Below, piece after piece: positions 1-6,671 of a stretch of DNA of 13,184 nt. Origin of the DNA: JAWVZH01 sp033722295 (lineage in GTDB: Bacteria > Bacteroidota > Bacteroidia > Chitinophagales > Saprospiraceae); the NCBI GenBank assembly GCA_033722295.1, contig JAWVZH010000088.1, positions 1 through 13,184 of the forward strand, read 5' to 3'. The stretch's first letter is position 1, and every line of letters starts with the position of its first letter. The position numbers and the translations under genes are program-made. The notes below the pieces were generated by a model. The model saw only the letters and a list, made by a program, of their open reading frames with translations, searched no databases and was not told where the DNA came from.

Positions 1-1
1 C

Positions 2-781
2 CAGGACACATCGCCTTCACAGATCGATTACCAGTTCCTGCAATCCTTTATCGACTATATTAATGAATTGGGGCTCGGTGCAAGGAGTCAGGCCCGCATC
101 CTTTCTGGAATAAGGGCATTTTTTAAATATTTGGTACTGGAGAATGTCATACCCGACGACCCTTCCGAGTTGATCGAAGGACCACGCCTGGCCCGGAAAA
201 TTCCGGATACCTTATCAGTTGAGGAGGTTGAATCCATTTTGGAATCCGTAGATATGAGTGGTCCACAGGGACAGCGTAATCGAGCCATACTCGAGACGCT
301 CTACGCCTGCGGACTTCGCGTTTCTGAACTGGTCAACTTGCGATTGTCCAATATTTATCCTGAAGTGGGTTATGTACGAATCGTTGGCAAGGGGAACAAG
401 GAGCGCATCGTCCCCATTGGCCAACAGGCGCTGAAGCACATTAAGTTGTACAACGAAGGGGTGCGACGAGGTCAGATGAACATCAAAAAAGAAGATTCAG
501 ATATCCTATTCCTCAATCGACGTGGAGGGCGCATGAGCCGGGTAATGATCTTTTTGATCATCAAGGAGGCGGTGCAGAGAGCCGGGATGAAAAAGAATGT
601 CAGTCCGCACACTTTCAGACATTCCTTCGCTACTCACCTGGTGGAGGGCGGTGCCGACCTCAGGGCAGTTCAGGATATGCTCGGTCACGAATCCATAACA
701 ACTACCGAGATCTACACCCATCTGGATCGAGAGTATCTGCGTGAAACATTGATCGAATACCATCCGAGATTTTCGAATTAG
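2..781 (+). CDS. xerD: Tyrosine recombinase XerC/XerD, 5' end outside window
   Basis: Site-specific tyrosine recombinase of the kind that resolves chromosome dimers at dif together with FtsK. The frame is open to the left edge, reading QDTSPSQIDYQFLQSFIDYI before the TTG at 68, so the true start lies upstream; about 260 codons are present against a usual 300 or so. The N-terminal SAM-like core-binding domain is partly present (to about nt 190). The catalytic domain is complete: the first Arg is in ACGLRVSEL (about nt 306-332), the beta-hairpin Lys in GKGNKERIVPIG, the HxxR box in HTFRHSFATHL, the second His in MLGHESITTT and the nucleophilic Tyr in EIYTHL. It ends YHPRFSN with TAG and faces rfbA convergently. 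The family is certain. The choice of XerD over XerC or another chromosomal Xer paralogue rests on overall resemblance and is less certain. Confidence 0.9.
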   Translation, partial: QDTSPSQIDYQFLQSFIDYINELGLGARSQARILSGIRAFFKYLVLENVIPDDPSELIEGPRLARKIPDTLSVEEVESILESVDMSGPQGQRNRAILETLYACGLRVSELVNLRLSNIYPEVGYVRIVGKGNKERIVPIGQQALKHIKLYNEGVRRGQMNIKKEDSDILFLNRRGGRMSRVMIFLIIKEAVQRAGMKKNVSPHTFRHSFATHLVEGGADLRAVQDMLGHESITTTEIYTHLDREYLRETLIEYHPRFSN

Positions 782-798
782 GGGATGGTGAGATTTAT

Positions 799-833
799 GG
801 ACCCTCCAAGGGTCCCCCCACCCTCCAAGGGTG
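799..833. terminator. Twin hairpins between convergent genes, possible bidirectional terminator or repeat pair
   Basis: Two adjacent perfect hairpins share the core ACCCTCCAAGGGT: GGACCC/GGGTCC (799-804 with 810-815) and CACCC/GGGTG (819-823 with 829-833), each with the five-base loop TCCAA. The second is followed by CCTTTT on the + strand, which fits weak intrinsic termination of the recombinase gene. On the - strand no T-run follows. The identical core and loop, with outer stem bases that differ yet still pair, also fit a pair of interspersed palindromic repeats. Confidence 0.5.
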
Positions 834-871
834 CCTTTTAACAGTTGACCTGCGTCCCACGGCTAATCGTC

Positions 872-1732
872 CTACCGCACCAGCTTCCTCAAATACTCAC
901 CGTAACCACTCTTTTCGTACTTCTTGGCAAGTCTTAGCAACTGTTCTTCATCGATAAAACCTTCGTTGTAGGCTACTTCTTCTATGCAGCCTATCTTCAG
1001 CCCCTGCCTCTCTTCTATGACCTGGATAAATTGACCGGCCTGCATGAGAGATTGATGTGTGCCCGTATCAAGCCATGCCACACCCCGGCCGAGTACGCCA
1101 ACATGCAGCTGGCCCTTTTCCAAATAGTGTTTATTGACATCGGTGATCTCATATTCTCCCCGCGGACTTGGTTCCAGGTTTTTCGCCACTTCCACAACAC
1201 TGTTGTCATAAAAGTAGATACCAGGTACCGCATAATTTGACTTGGGCTCGGTCGGTTTTTCTTCGATGGAAAGGGCTTTGAGCTCTTTATCGAACTCCAC
1301 CACGCCGTACCGCCTGGGATCTGCAACCTGATAAGCAAAGACCACACCTCCGGTGGGATCCGTGCATTCCTGAAGTAACTCTTCGAGTCCCTGACCATAG
1401 AAAATATTATCCCCAAGTATCAGTGAGACCTTGTCGTCTCCAATGAAATCTCTACCCAGCACAAAGGCCTGTGCCAGTCCGTTTGGTTCATACTGCGGGA
1501 TATAGGAAAAATTACAACCTATCTCTGAACCGTCTTTGAGAAGCTTTTCGAAATGAGGAAGGTCATTGGGCGTGGAGATGATGAGTATGTCATTAATGCC
1601 CGCCATCATTAAGGTCGACAGTGGGTAATAGATCATCGGCTTGTCGTAAACGGGCATGAGCTGTTTGCTCACAGCAAGTGTCAGAGGATACAATCTGGTT
1701 CCCAGTCCACCGGCCAATATGATTCCTTTCAT
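872..1732 (-). CDS. rfbA: Glucose-1-phosphate thymidylyltransferase (RmlA/RfbA)
   Basis: Cytoplasmic enzyme joining glucose-1-phosphate and dTTP to give dTDP-glucose and pyrophosphate, the first step of dTDP-L-rhamnose and other deoxysugar synthesis for surface polysaccharide. At 286 residues it has the usual length of the short RmlA family. Visible motifs: nucleotide-binding GGLGTRLYPLT at 8-18, SKQLMPVYDKPMIYYPL at 22-38, the metal-binding Asp108 in LILGDN, EEKP at 157-160 with Lys159 contacting the sugar phosphate, and Asp222 in AWLDTGTH. The C-terminal helical part (GYGEYLRKLV) is intact. Its ATG overlaps the end of the upstream Hpt-like gene by four bases (ATGA), so the two are probably translationally coupled. 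The other rml genes (rfbB, rfbC, rfbD) are not in the window. Assignment is firm. Confidence 0.95.
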   Translation of the reverse strand: MKGIILAGGLGTRLYPLTLAVSKQLMPVYDKPMIYYPLSTLMMAGINDILIISTPNDLPHFEKLLKDGSEIGCNFSYIPQYEPNGLAQAFVLGRDFIGDDKVSLILGDNIFYGQGLEELLQECTDPTGGVVFAYQVADPRRYGVVEFDKELKALSIEEKPTEPKSNYAVPGIYFYDNSVVEVAKNLEPSPRGEYEITDVNKHYLEKGQLHVGVLGRGVAWLDTGTHQSLMQAGQFIQVIEERQGLKIGCIEEVAYNEGFIDEEQLLRLAKKYEKSGYGEYLRKLVR

Positions 1733-2061
1733 CTTCTTTCTATTTCTGCCTCAACGGCGTTTTCAATTTCCGACAAACTTAACAGAAATTGATCCAATGA
1801 TTCAATGACCTGCTCTCTATTATCGTCCTGAATGCCATCAAGGATCAACTGACACGATTGTATATGCTCCGAAGCCTCTAACATGGATAACGTGGTCTTG
1901 AGATTATGCACTTCGCTAAACAGAGTCTTTTTGGGAAGATCTCGATGTTTAGTCAGTTTTGTCTTTGAACTTCGAATATCCTCCAGAGCGCTCTGTAGTA
2001 ACTGACCTATGAACTCCTTATTGCCAAAAGCTATGTTGTTGAGCATTTTTAATTTGATCAT
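1729..2061 (-). CDS. Small Hpt-like phosphotransfer protein
   Basis: A 110-residue, highly helical protein with no signal peptide or membrane segment. The middle and C-terminal parts resemble a histidine phosphotransfer (Hpt) domain: GNKEFIGQLLQSALEDI (14-30) matches the first helix, VHNLKTTLSMLEA (51-63) matches the H-x-LK-x6-L signature with His52 as candidate phosphoacceptor, and DDNREQVIESLDQFLLSLSEIENAVEAEI fits the last helix pair. In classic Hpt domains the residue after LK is usually Gly; here it is Thr, so the match is good but not perfect. No kinase or response regulator is adjacent. It overlaps rfbA by four bases, which suggests co-expression with nucleotide-sugar synthesis. A TATCTTTG box lies five bases before the ATG, so the mRNA may be leaderless; an ATG at codon 6 (2044-2046) is an alternative start. 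The Hpt role is inference from motif and length. Confidence 0.68.
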   Translation of the reverse strand: MIKLKMLNNIAFGNKEFIGQLLQSALEDIRSSKTKLTKHRDLPKKTLFSEVHNLKTTLSMLEASEHIQSCQLILDGIQDDNREQVIESLDQFLLSLSEIENAVEAEIERR

Positions 2062-2065
2062 TCTG

Positions 2066-2073
2066 CAAAGATA
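2066..2073 (-). promoter_or_regulatory. Bacteroidota -7 box (TATCTTTG) for the Hpt-rfbA pair
   Basis: Read on the - strand this is TATCTTTG followed by C, a full match to TAnnTTTG. It sits so close to the ATG at 2061 that transcription would begin at or inside the start codon, giving a leaderless message or use of the ATG at 2046. A clear -33 TTTG at the usual spacing is not seen; only a TTGC about 24 bases upstream. Confidence 0.5.
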
Positions 2074-2143
2074 GCAACGGAATGATGAATGCTCTTCGCA
2101 AGTCAGGATATAGCTGAATATCTATTAGGTATCGCACAAAATT

Positions 2144-2175
2144 TTTGCATTTAATTTGTTTTTGCAATAATTTTA
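2144..2175 (+). promoter_or_regulatory. Candidate promoter for the lipoprotein-hydrolase-propeller cluster
   Basis: TTTG at 2144-2147 and TAATTTTA at 2168-2175 (seven of eight with TAnnTTTG), separated by 20 bases, fit the Bacteroidota -33/-7 pattern. The surrounding DNA is very A/T-rich, so a chance match is possible. It would give a 5' leader of roughly 60 bases before the ATG at 2243. Confidence 0.4.
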
Positions 2176-2242
2176 AATAAAATTAGGCCGTTATTAGAAG
2201 CGAGTAGAACACAAACACTTTTTTAACAAAAACACATTTATT

Positions 2243-3040
2243 ATGAGACACACATTTCTTTGTGGCATTTTACTATGCCTGTTTCTAGCATCCTGCACCA
2301 AGGACGACTTTGAGAAAGACTTTAATGTTGATGACATTGAACTTGATTTACGATCGCCAGTATCACTGAGCTTCCACGCAAAAAAGACATACTTCTCCGA
2401 ATTTGAAAATCCGATAGATACGAATTCTACAGAAATCTGGAAGATATGGAGTGGCGTGCCCATTGAGGAAGAGTTCGATTTCGAAATGGACCTTACGACT
2501 GGAGGAGACTTTTATATGGAGATATCCAATATTTCCTATTATTCTGAAAAGCCGGACTGGGATGCCACTATTAATGAAGTAGACCGTATCACTCATGACG
2601 GCTCAAGAGTAAGAACATATGATGACTCAGGAAATTTGGTAAGCGACAATCCATCTGGAAATAGTGGTTTTGACATGAGTGAAATAGTAGGAATGATCGG
2701 CTCTCTTCAACATGTGACACTTGAGGATATTATCAGTGATGCTGAGTCCAAAGGCGCCACAGTGAAACAATCACCAGAGTTCACGATCATCACCAAGTCC
2801 AAATCGAATCCAAATTTTGAGGCCGACGAGGCAATGATCTTCAACAACGAGTTGGAAAAGCTCGTAATTAATTCGGTTTTCGATAATGAGGGTAACATTG
2901 ATGTTTCAACCATGCAGAGTTATGACAAGGATGGCGTATTGGAGCAGACCTCCATTTTGGATTATGAATATCTTGAGGATGGTGATGTGGAGATACGCCG
3001 GACGATATACGAGTTCACGGAATTTTCACTGACTATCTAA
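2243..3040 (+). CDS. Uncharacterised lipoprotein, first gene of a three-gene cluster
   Basis: A 265-residue predicted lipoprotein. MRHTFLCGILLCLFLASC is a short type II signal ending in a good lipobox (LASC, lipidated Cys18). The mature protein is acidic (TKDDFEKDFNVDDIELDL follows the Cys) and has no domain I recognise. It alternates short beta-rich stretches with a helix-like middle (DMSEIVGMIGSLQHVTLEDIISDAESKGA, about 148-176), and ends in a beta-rich tail. There are no further cysteines after Cys18. The start is fixed by the signal peptide and the A-rich leader; no Shine-Dalgarno sequence is seen. It is followed after 23 bases by a secreted hydrolase gene, so the product is probably a partner or anchor for that enzyme in the envelope. 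Coding is certain; function is unknown. Confidence 0.85.
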   Translation: MRHTFLCGILLCLFLASCTKDDFEKDFNVDDIELDLRSPVSLSFHAKKTYFSEFENPIDTNSTEIWKIWSGVPIEEEFDFEMDLTTGGDFYMEISNISYYSEKPDWDATINEVDRITHDGSRVRTYDDSGNLVSDNPSGNSGFDMSEIVGMIGSLQHVTLEDIISDAESKGATVKQSPEFTIITKSKSNPNFEADEAMIFNNELEKLVINSVFDNEGNIDVSTMQSYDKDGVLEQTSILDYEYLEDGDVEIRRTIYEFTEFSLTI

Positions 3041-3063
3041 TTCATATTTTAAAACACATTATC

Positions 3064-4461
3064 ATGAGAAATATAATTTTTTCAGCGATCATATTATTTT
3101 CTGTCAATCTGTTGTTTTCCCAATCAACGGACAGGAATGTAGCCTGGCTGCCGGGATTTACCGGTGATGTCAGCCAATGGGCAATTTATGCGCCATATTA
3201 CCAAAACGAAAGACAAATTGAATCGCATACCGTAGGCTTTGGATTGGGTGCCATCGATCGTGTCACCGAAGATGTTTATGACGACATAGAGAATGAGCTC
3301 GGTGATGGATCCAGGGATGAAGATAACATTTGTGTAGGCTACAGCACTGGTGGATTGGTAGGCCGGAATGTGGAGCGATTGCATGACGGAGAAGAGCAGA
3401 ATTTCGGTGGGGTCATTACATTGCATTGTCCTAATCAGGGAACTGTCCTGGCCGAAAATTTTATCAAAGGAGATGCTCAGAATATAATGATCAATTATAT
3501 CGACAAGCTTCTGGAGCCTGTCAATAAGGATCCGGCCTTGACCCTGACTGAAATTATTATCGCTTTTCCCTTTTTATCAAAACATGTTAATTTCAGTCAA
3601 TTCCTGAATATCATTCAGATCATCTTCGCCGGAGATGGTGAAGCCGCATTCAGGGAATTGGCCGACATCGGTGGACTGAATGCATTTGCAAGGGACCCAC
3701 AAAAGGTAAATGATCTGCGGCCAGGAAGTGATTTTATTCGCGATTTGACGGATTTCAATAGTAGCGCCCTTGGAATTGATATTTATGGTTCCGAAGAACC
3801 GGACCTTTTTTACAGATTGATGTCCAGTTTTTTGGCCATGCCCGCATCGCGGCCTATGCACGAGATCACTGATGAGGAACTGGATAATGCTATAAGATCC
3901 CTCGGTAGTCTTTTTCAAGTCAACAGTCATATACGTCGGGCCCAGGCAATAATCCAGGATATTAATCCACTGAGGAGTGGATCGAAAAATCATTCACGAG
4001 CACGCGCTTGGTCGAATGGCCGGGACGAATTGGAAAATCAGGCGCAAAACAACTGGTTAAGAGCTATAGGTGCACTTACTCTTGAAAAGATCGTCGCAAA
4101 AGAAGGGAAGAGGTTGCTCACACCATTGTGCAGGTCGAAATTGGAATTCCTGAATGAGCAACTTAAATTGGCCATACAGGATCCCAATTATGATCCGGGC
4201 CCCCTTTATCAGAGAATAGCCGAACTGGAAAATAATCCTGATTGTTATTACTATGATCACATCATCCATTATAAATGGATATTGAGAGACAGTGACAGCT
4301 TTCTTTTGGTAGAAGATCAAAGGTTGTCCGGTGCATATGCCTCATATAAAAATGAAAGGGTAAATCATGCAGAGGCGATTAACCATTCTGAAACAACAGA
4401 AAATTTTGATCGAATTTGGGATCGCCAAGTAGGTGATTTTTTCCGAACAGAAACCCGATAA
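3064..4461 (+). CDS. Secreted alpha/beta hydrolase, lipase/esterase-like
   Basis: A 465-residue protein with an N-terminal signal peptide (MRNIIFSAIILFSVNLLFSQ, probable cleavage after FSQ). Just after it, VAWLPGFTGDVSQW (26-39) resembles the HG/oxyanion loop of lipases. GYSTGG (92-97) is the nucleophile elbow with Ser94, and VITLHCPNQGTVLA (117-130) matches the strand and loop that follow it in lipase and PGAP1-like proteins. Near the C-terminus RDSDSFLLVEDQ (408-419) and VNHAEAINH (433-441) fit the acid and His segments, giving a proposed triad Ser94, Asp411 (or Asp409), His435. About 280 residues lie between the nucleophile and acid segments, much more than a minimal fold needs, suggesting a large lid or helical insert. 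The next gene begins two bases after the stop, so co-translation is likely. Substrate unknown: lipid, peptide or polysaccharide esters are all possible. Confidence 0.8.
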   Translation: MRNIIFSAIILFSVNLLFSQSTDRNVAWLPGFTGDVSQWAIYAPYYQNERQIESHTVGFGLGAIDRVTEDVYDDIENELGDGSRDEDNICVGYSTGGLVGRNVERLHDGEEQNFGGVITLHCPNQGTVLAENFIKGDAQNIMINYIDKLLEPVNKDPALTLTEIIIAFPFLSKHVNFSQFLNIIQIIFAGDGEAAFRELADIGGLNAFARDPQKVNDLRPGSDFIRDLTDFNSSALGIDIYGSEEPDLFYRLMSSFLAMPASRPMHEITDEELDNAIRSLGSLFQVNSHIRRAQAIIQDINPLRSGSKNHSRARAWSNGRDELENQAQNNWLRAIGALTLEKIVAKEGKRLLTPLCRSKLEFLNEQLKLAIQDPNYDPGPLYQRIAELENNPDCYYYDHIIHYKWILRDSDSFLLVEDQRLSGAYASYKNERVNHAEAINHSETTENFDRIWDRQVGDFFRTETR

Positions 4462-4463
4462 AG

Positions 4464-5714
4464 ATGAAAATTAGAATAATATTTTTCGTTTTAATAGGAT
4501 TCTCCTTACTCACATGTAGTAAGGAGAATTCCTCTCCCGGGGAGGTCATTCAGGATGGGGTCGTAGTGGAGAAGAAGCCAAAATGGAAGCGTTGGACTAC
4601 AGATGATGGTATTCATCGGAGTTTTACAGGAGGACAAATTACTTACAACGACGGATTTGTTGCGATCAACAGAAAGAATGGTCTCGATTATTTAGCATTA
4701 TTCGACGGAGAGACAGGTGATATCATTTGGGAATGGAGAGATCTAATAGGAATTGATACTAGAATGGATTTGTTCTTTACTCACATTTATGAGAACTATC
4801 TAGTATATCAAAGAGGTTCCCGTACATATTGCATTGACTTGGAATCAGGTGAAACCGTTTGGAGCGCGCAACGTCATCAACCATTCCATAATTACATATC
4901 AGGATTTCGATATAACTACTTCTTAACCGGCAAATTCGACTATAGAATCAATGGTATTAATCTATATGGGCTTTTTATTGGAGATGTCAGATATCCAGGC
5001 ATAGAACAATGGATACACCCTCGATACGACACCACCCGTCAGAGTATGCGAGGCAATCTTGGAGCACCGGGCATGCCGTTGGGATTTACACGAGATGGTC
5101 AGGACTACCTGATCATGGCCTTCGGAGAAGGTGGGGAGGACTGGTTAGTTGAACCGTATTCCGCATTGTACAATCTGACCAGGGAAGAGTGGGTCTATGA
5201 CAGGGCTCCGCTGACTGTTCCACCTCATGCGAGGAACAGTGTGGACGGCAGGCCGATTATAGAAGGAGATCGCGTTTACTTCACGCCGGGACATCATGTG
5301 GTCTGCCATAACTTATGGACGGGCGAACAGATCTGGCGATTTGATTCCAACGGCAACTTCGTATTTGGTGGAATGATGGTACATAACGGCCGGGTTTACG
5401 CGCAGAGCGAAGCAGATGCCTTATGGTGTCTCGATGCAGAAACGGGCGAAGTATTATGGAAAGGCCCTCACCTTGGCACGACATCCAAGATGGCTCACCT
5501 GAATGGCATTCTTTACATCGTGGAAGGCGGGCATCTTTATGCCCTGGATATGATCACGGGTGAGATCTACTGGAAAATCGTCAGTCCGGATCACGAGTGT
5601 TGTGATGAGAATTTTAAAAGAGAGATCAATGTACTTCCCGGCAAGGATGGAGAAAAAGGACTGGTCCTGACAAGTACGTATTTGAGCGCAGTAGCTTACG
5701 AAGCAATACGATGA
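4464..5714 (+). CDS. PQQ-like beta-propeller lipoprotein
   Basis: A 416-residue predicted lipoprotein. MKIRIIFFVLIGFSLLTC is a type II signal with lipobox LLTC (Cys18). The mature part carries PQQ/pyrrolo-quinoline-type blade motifs ending in G-(E/D)-x-x-W: LALFDGETGDIIW (77-89), CIDLESGETVW (123-133), CHNLWTGEQIW (281-291), CLDAETGEVLW (322-332) and ALDMITGEIYW (360-370), with a longer less regular part at about 140-260. Such propellers are usually binding scaffolds, as in BamB, and many bind no PQQ. No heme motif or calcium site typical of quinoprotein dehydrogenases is seen. It starts two bases after the hydrolase stop, so it is probably made together with it and may hold or present the enzyme. 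The first 175 or so codons are clearly more A/T-rich than the rest, a possible sign of mosaic origin. Confidence 0.82.
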   Translation: MKIRIIFFVLIGFSLLTCSKENSSPGEVIQDGVVVEKKPKWKRWTTDDGIHRSFTGGQITYNDGFVAINRKNGLDYLALFDGETGDIIWEWRDLIGIDTRMDLFFTHIYENYLVYQRGSRTYCIDLESGETVWSAQRHQPFHNYISGFRYNYFLTGKFDYRINGINLYGLFIGDVRYPGIEQWIHPRYDTTRQSMRGNLGAPGMPLGFTRDGQDYLIMAFGEGGEDWLVEPYSALYNLTREEWVYDRAPLTVPPHARNSVDGRPIIEGDRVYFTPGHHVVCHNLWTGEQIWRFDSNGNFVFGGMMVHNGRVYAQSEADALWCLDAETGEVLWKGPHLGTTSKMAHLNGILYIVEGGHLYALDMITGEIYWKIVSPDHECCDENFKREINVLPGKDGEKGLVLTSTYLSAVAYEAIR

Positions 5715-5730
5715 AAAATAAAACAAACCT

Positions 5731-5750
5731 GAGTCGTACCTACGGCACTC
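5731..5750 (+). repeat. Family-A palindrome, copy 1
   Basis: GAGTCGTACCTACGGCACTC, forming GTACC-TAC-GGCAC with one A/C mismatch; flanking TGAGT and ACTCA also complement each other. It begins 17 bases after the stop of the propeller gene and could stabilise the 3' end of that message. It is identical to copy 2. Confidence 0.75.
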
Positions 5751-5763
5751 ATTGGAATGTATA

Positions 5764-5821
5764 TTGATTATTGATTATTGAAGGTTGATTATTGAAGGTT
5801 GATTATTAAAGGTTGACGACT
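5764..5821. repeat. 7-bp-periodic tandem array, block 1
   Basis: From 5766 the sequence divides exactly into 7-base words alternating between GATTATT (5766, 5773, 5787, 5801) and GAAGGTT (5780, 5794, with AAAGGTT at 5808). Read differently it is a 14-bp unit repeated three times at 5771-5812. No coding role is apparent. Confidence 0.85.
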
Positions 5822-5840
5822 TGAGAGAACATCCTACTGC

Positions 5841-5917
5841 TTGTTACCTGTCACGTGCAACATGTCACTGAACATCGGTTAACGCTAAACTCTTATCTCT
5901 CAACTCTCAACTCTATA
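5841..5917. repeat. 7-bp-periodic array with drifting word, block 2
   Basis: Seventy-seven bases divide into eleven 7-base words in one register. The first group has the form xTGTCAC (CTGTCAC at 5848, ATGTCAC at 5862, with TTGTTAC at 5841). The middle words CGGTTAA (5876) and CGCTAAA (5883) resemble each other. The last group is CTCTCAA-like (5890, 5897, 5904, 5911; those at 5897 and 5904 are identical). The period is kept while the word changes. Confidence 0.75.
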
Positions 5918-5920
5918 AAT

Positions 5921-5940
5921 GAGTCGTACCTACGGCACTC
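5921..5940 (+). repeat. Family-A palindrome, copy 2
   Basis: Identical 20 bases to the copy at 5731-5750, exactly 190 bases downstream, with the 7-bp arrays between the two. Directly follows the last heptad block by three bases. Confidence 0.75.
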
Positions 5941-5967
5941 CCGCAACAGGTGGACTTTGGTGAACTA

Positions 5968-5988
5968 TGAGACGTGCCTCCGGCACTG
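5968..5988 (+). repeat. Family-A palindrome, copy 3
   Basis: Contains GTGCC-TCC-GGCAC (5974-5986), a perfect 5-bp stem with a three-base loop, preceded by TGAGAC. Relative to copies 1 and 2 the stem mismatch is repaired (GTGCC for GTACC) and the loop differs. Confidence 0.75.
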
Positions 5989-6096
5989 GTACAAATAGCT
6001 AATCGAGGAAGACCATTAGAAAATGAACTAACCTCCGTCGCTCACGAAGCTACATGATAACTTCGTTGACATACTACTTTACAGGTATCCCCAAAG

Positions 6097-6172
6097 GAGT
6101 CCCATCGGGACGACTCAAAGCTAAAAATGAAATGCGTGCCTAAACAGGGTCCTGTAAGGACGCCTCAGAGCT
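6097..6172 (+). repeat. Family-B palindromes, left tandem pair
   Basis: Two hairpins 50 bases apart: GTCCC-ATC-GGGAC (6099-6111), followed by GACTCAAAGCTAAAA, and GTCCT-GTA-AGGAC (6149-6161), followed by GCCTCAGAGCT. The stem base pair C/G in the first is T/A in the second, so both partners changed. The linker between them holds GCGTGCC (6134-6140), half of a family-A palindrome. Confidence 0.75.
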
Positions 6173-6208
6173 GGTGAATAATTAGTTAATTAGCACAAAA
6201 CACATTCC

Positions 6209-6670
6209 ATGGCAAATTCATATTCAAGTCTATTCGTACACATGATCTTTGTTGTCAAATACAGACAAGCACTTATTCAAGAAAAATGGGAAGCCAGCTT
6301 ATTCAAATACATTAACACTCTAACCTCTGACATAGGAGGCAAACTTATCGAGATCAACGGCATCCAGGATCACATACATATGATGATACGGATCAATCCC
6401 GATAAGAGTGTTTCAGAATACGCTCGGCATCTGAAAGCGAATTCTTCGAGATGGATCAATGAAAACAAATTTTGCAGGGGTCGATTCAGATGGCAGTCTG
6501 GATATGCGGCTTTCACGGTCAGCCCACGAAACACTGACATCGTTCAAAACTATATAGCTCAACAGAAGCATCATCATCGTAAACGTAATTTTCAGAAGGA
6601 GTATAGGAAAACGCTAGAAGATTCATCTATAGAGTACGATGAACGATATTTATTTCATCCTCCTGAATGA
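6209..6670 (+). CDS. IS200-type Y1 (HUH) transposase, RAYT-like
   Basis: A single-domain Y1 transposase of 153 residues, the usual IS200/IS605 TnpA length. It shows the HUH metal-binding pair in IQDHIHMMI (His55, His57), SSRWINENKF and FRWQSGYAAFTVS (79-105), and the catalytic Tyr115 in QNYIAQQKHHHRKRNF, with the C-terminal EYRKTLEDSSIEYDERY typical of the family. These enzymes cut and rejoin single-stranded DNA at hairpin-marked sites. No TnpB or IscB partner is present. The gene lies among palindromes on both sides, as REP-associated transposases (RAYTs) do, rather than showing one clear left-end and right-end hairpin. The frame is intact with all key residues, so it is probably functional. 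ATG start in an A/T-rich context after GCACAAAACACATTCC. Confidence 0.93.
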   Translation: MANSYSSLFVHMIFVVKYRQALIQEKWEASLFKYINTLTSDIGGKLIEINGIQDHIHMMIRINPDKSVSEYARHLKANSSRWINENKFCRGRFRWQSGYAAFTVSPRNTDIVQNYIAQQKHHHRKRNFQKEYRKTLEDSSIEYDERYLFHPPE

Positions 6671-6671
6671 T

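Larger units (their letters stand above)
5715..6208. other. Repeat-rich non-coding stretch upstream of the transposase
   Basis: No plausible gene is seen in these 494 bases. In order they hold a family-A palindrome, 7-bp-periodic DNA in two blocks, two more family-A palindromes, an inverted repeat ACGAAG/CTTCGT (6044-6049 with 6061-6066), and a tandem pair of family-B palindromes. The last 30 bases before the transposase ATG are A/T-rich and may contain its promoter, but no box is convincing. Confidence 0.7.

Noticed and set aside
68..70. TTG at 68 as the start of the recombinase
   Set aside because: The frame continues upstream to the window edge with residues that fit the recombinase core-binding domain, so the gene is truncated by the window.
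3577..3993. - strand open frame of 138 codons inside the hydrolase gene
   Set aside because: Opposite a gene with signal peptide, GxSxG and His motifs; no independent start signal or domain.
4464..5714. Quinoprotein dehydrogenase
   Set aside because: Only the repeated propeller blade motif is present, on a lipoprotein of 416 residues; no catalytic or heme site typical of those enzymes is seen.
5715..6208. tRNA, riboswitch or small ORF in the long intergenic stretch
   Set aside because: No cloverleaf, no known riboswitch core and no frame of credible length; the stretch is accounted for by palindromes and heptad repeats.
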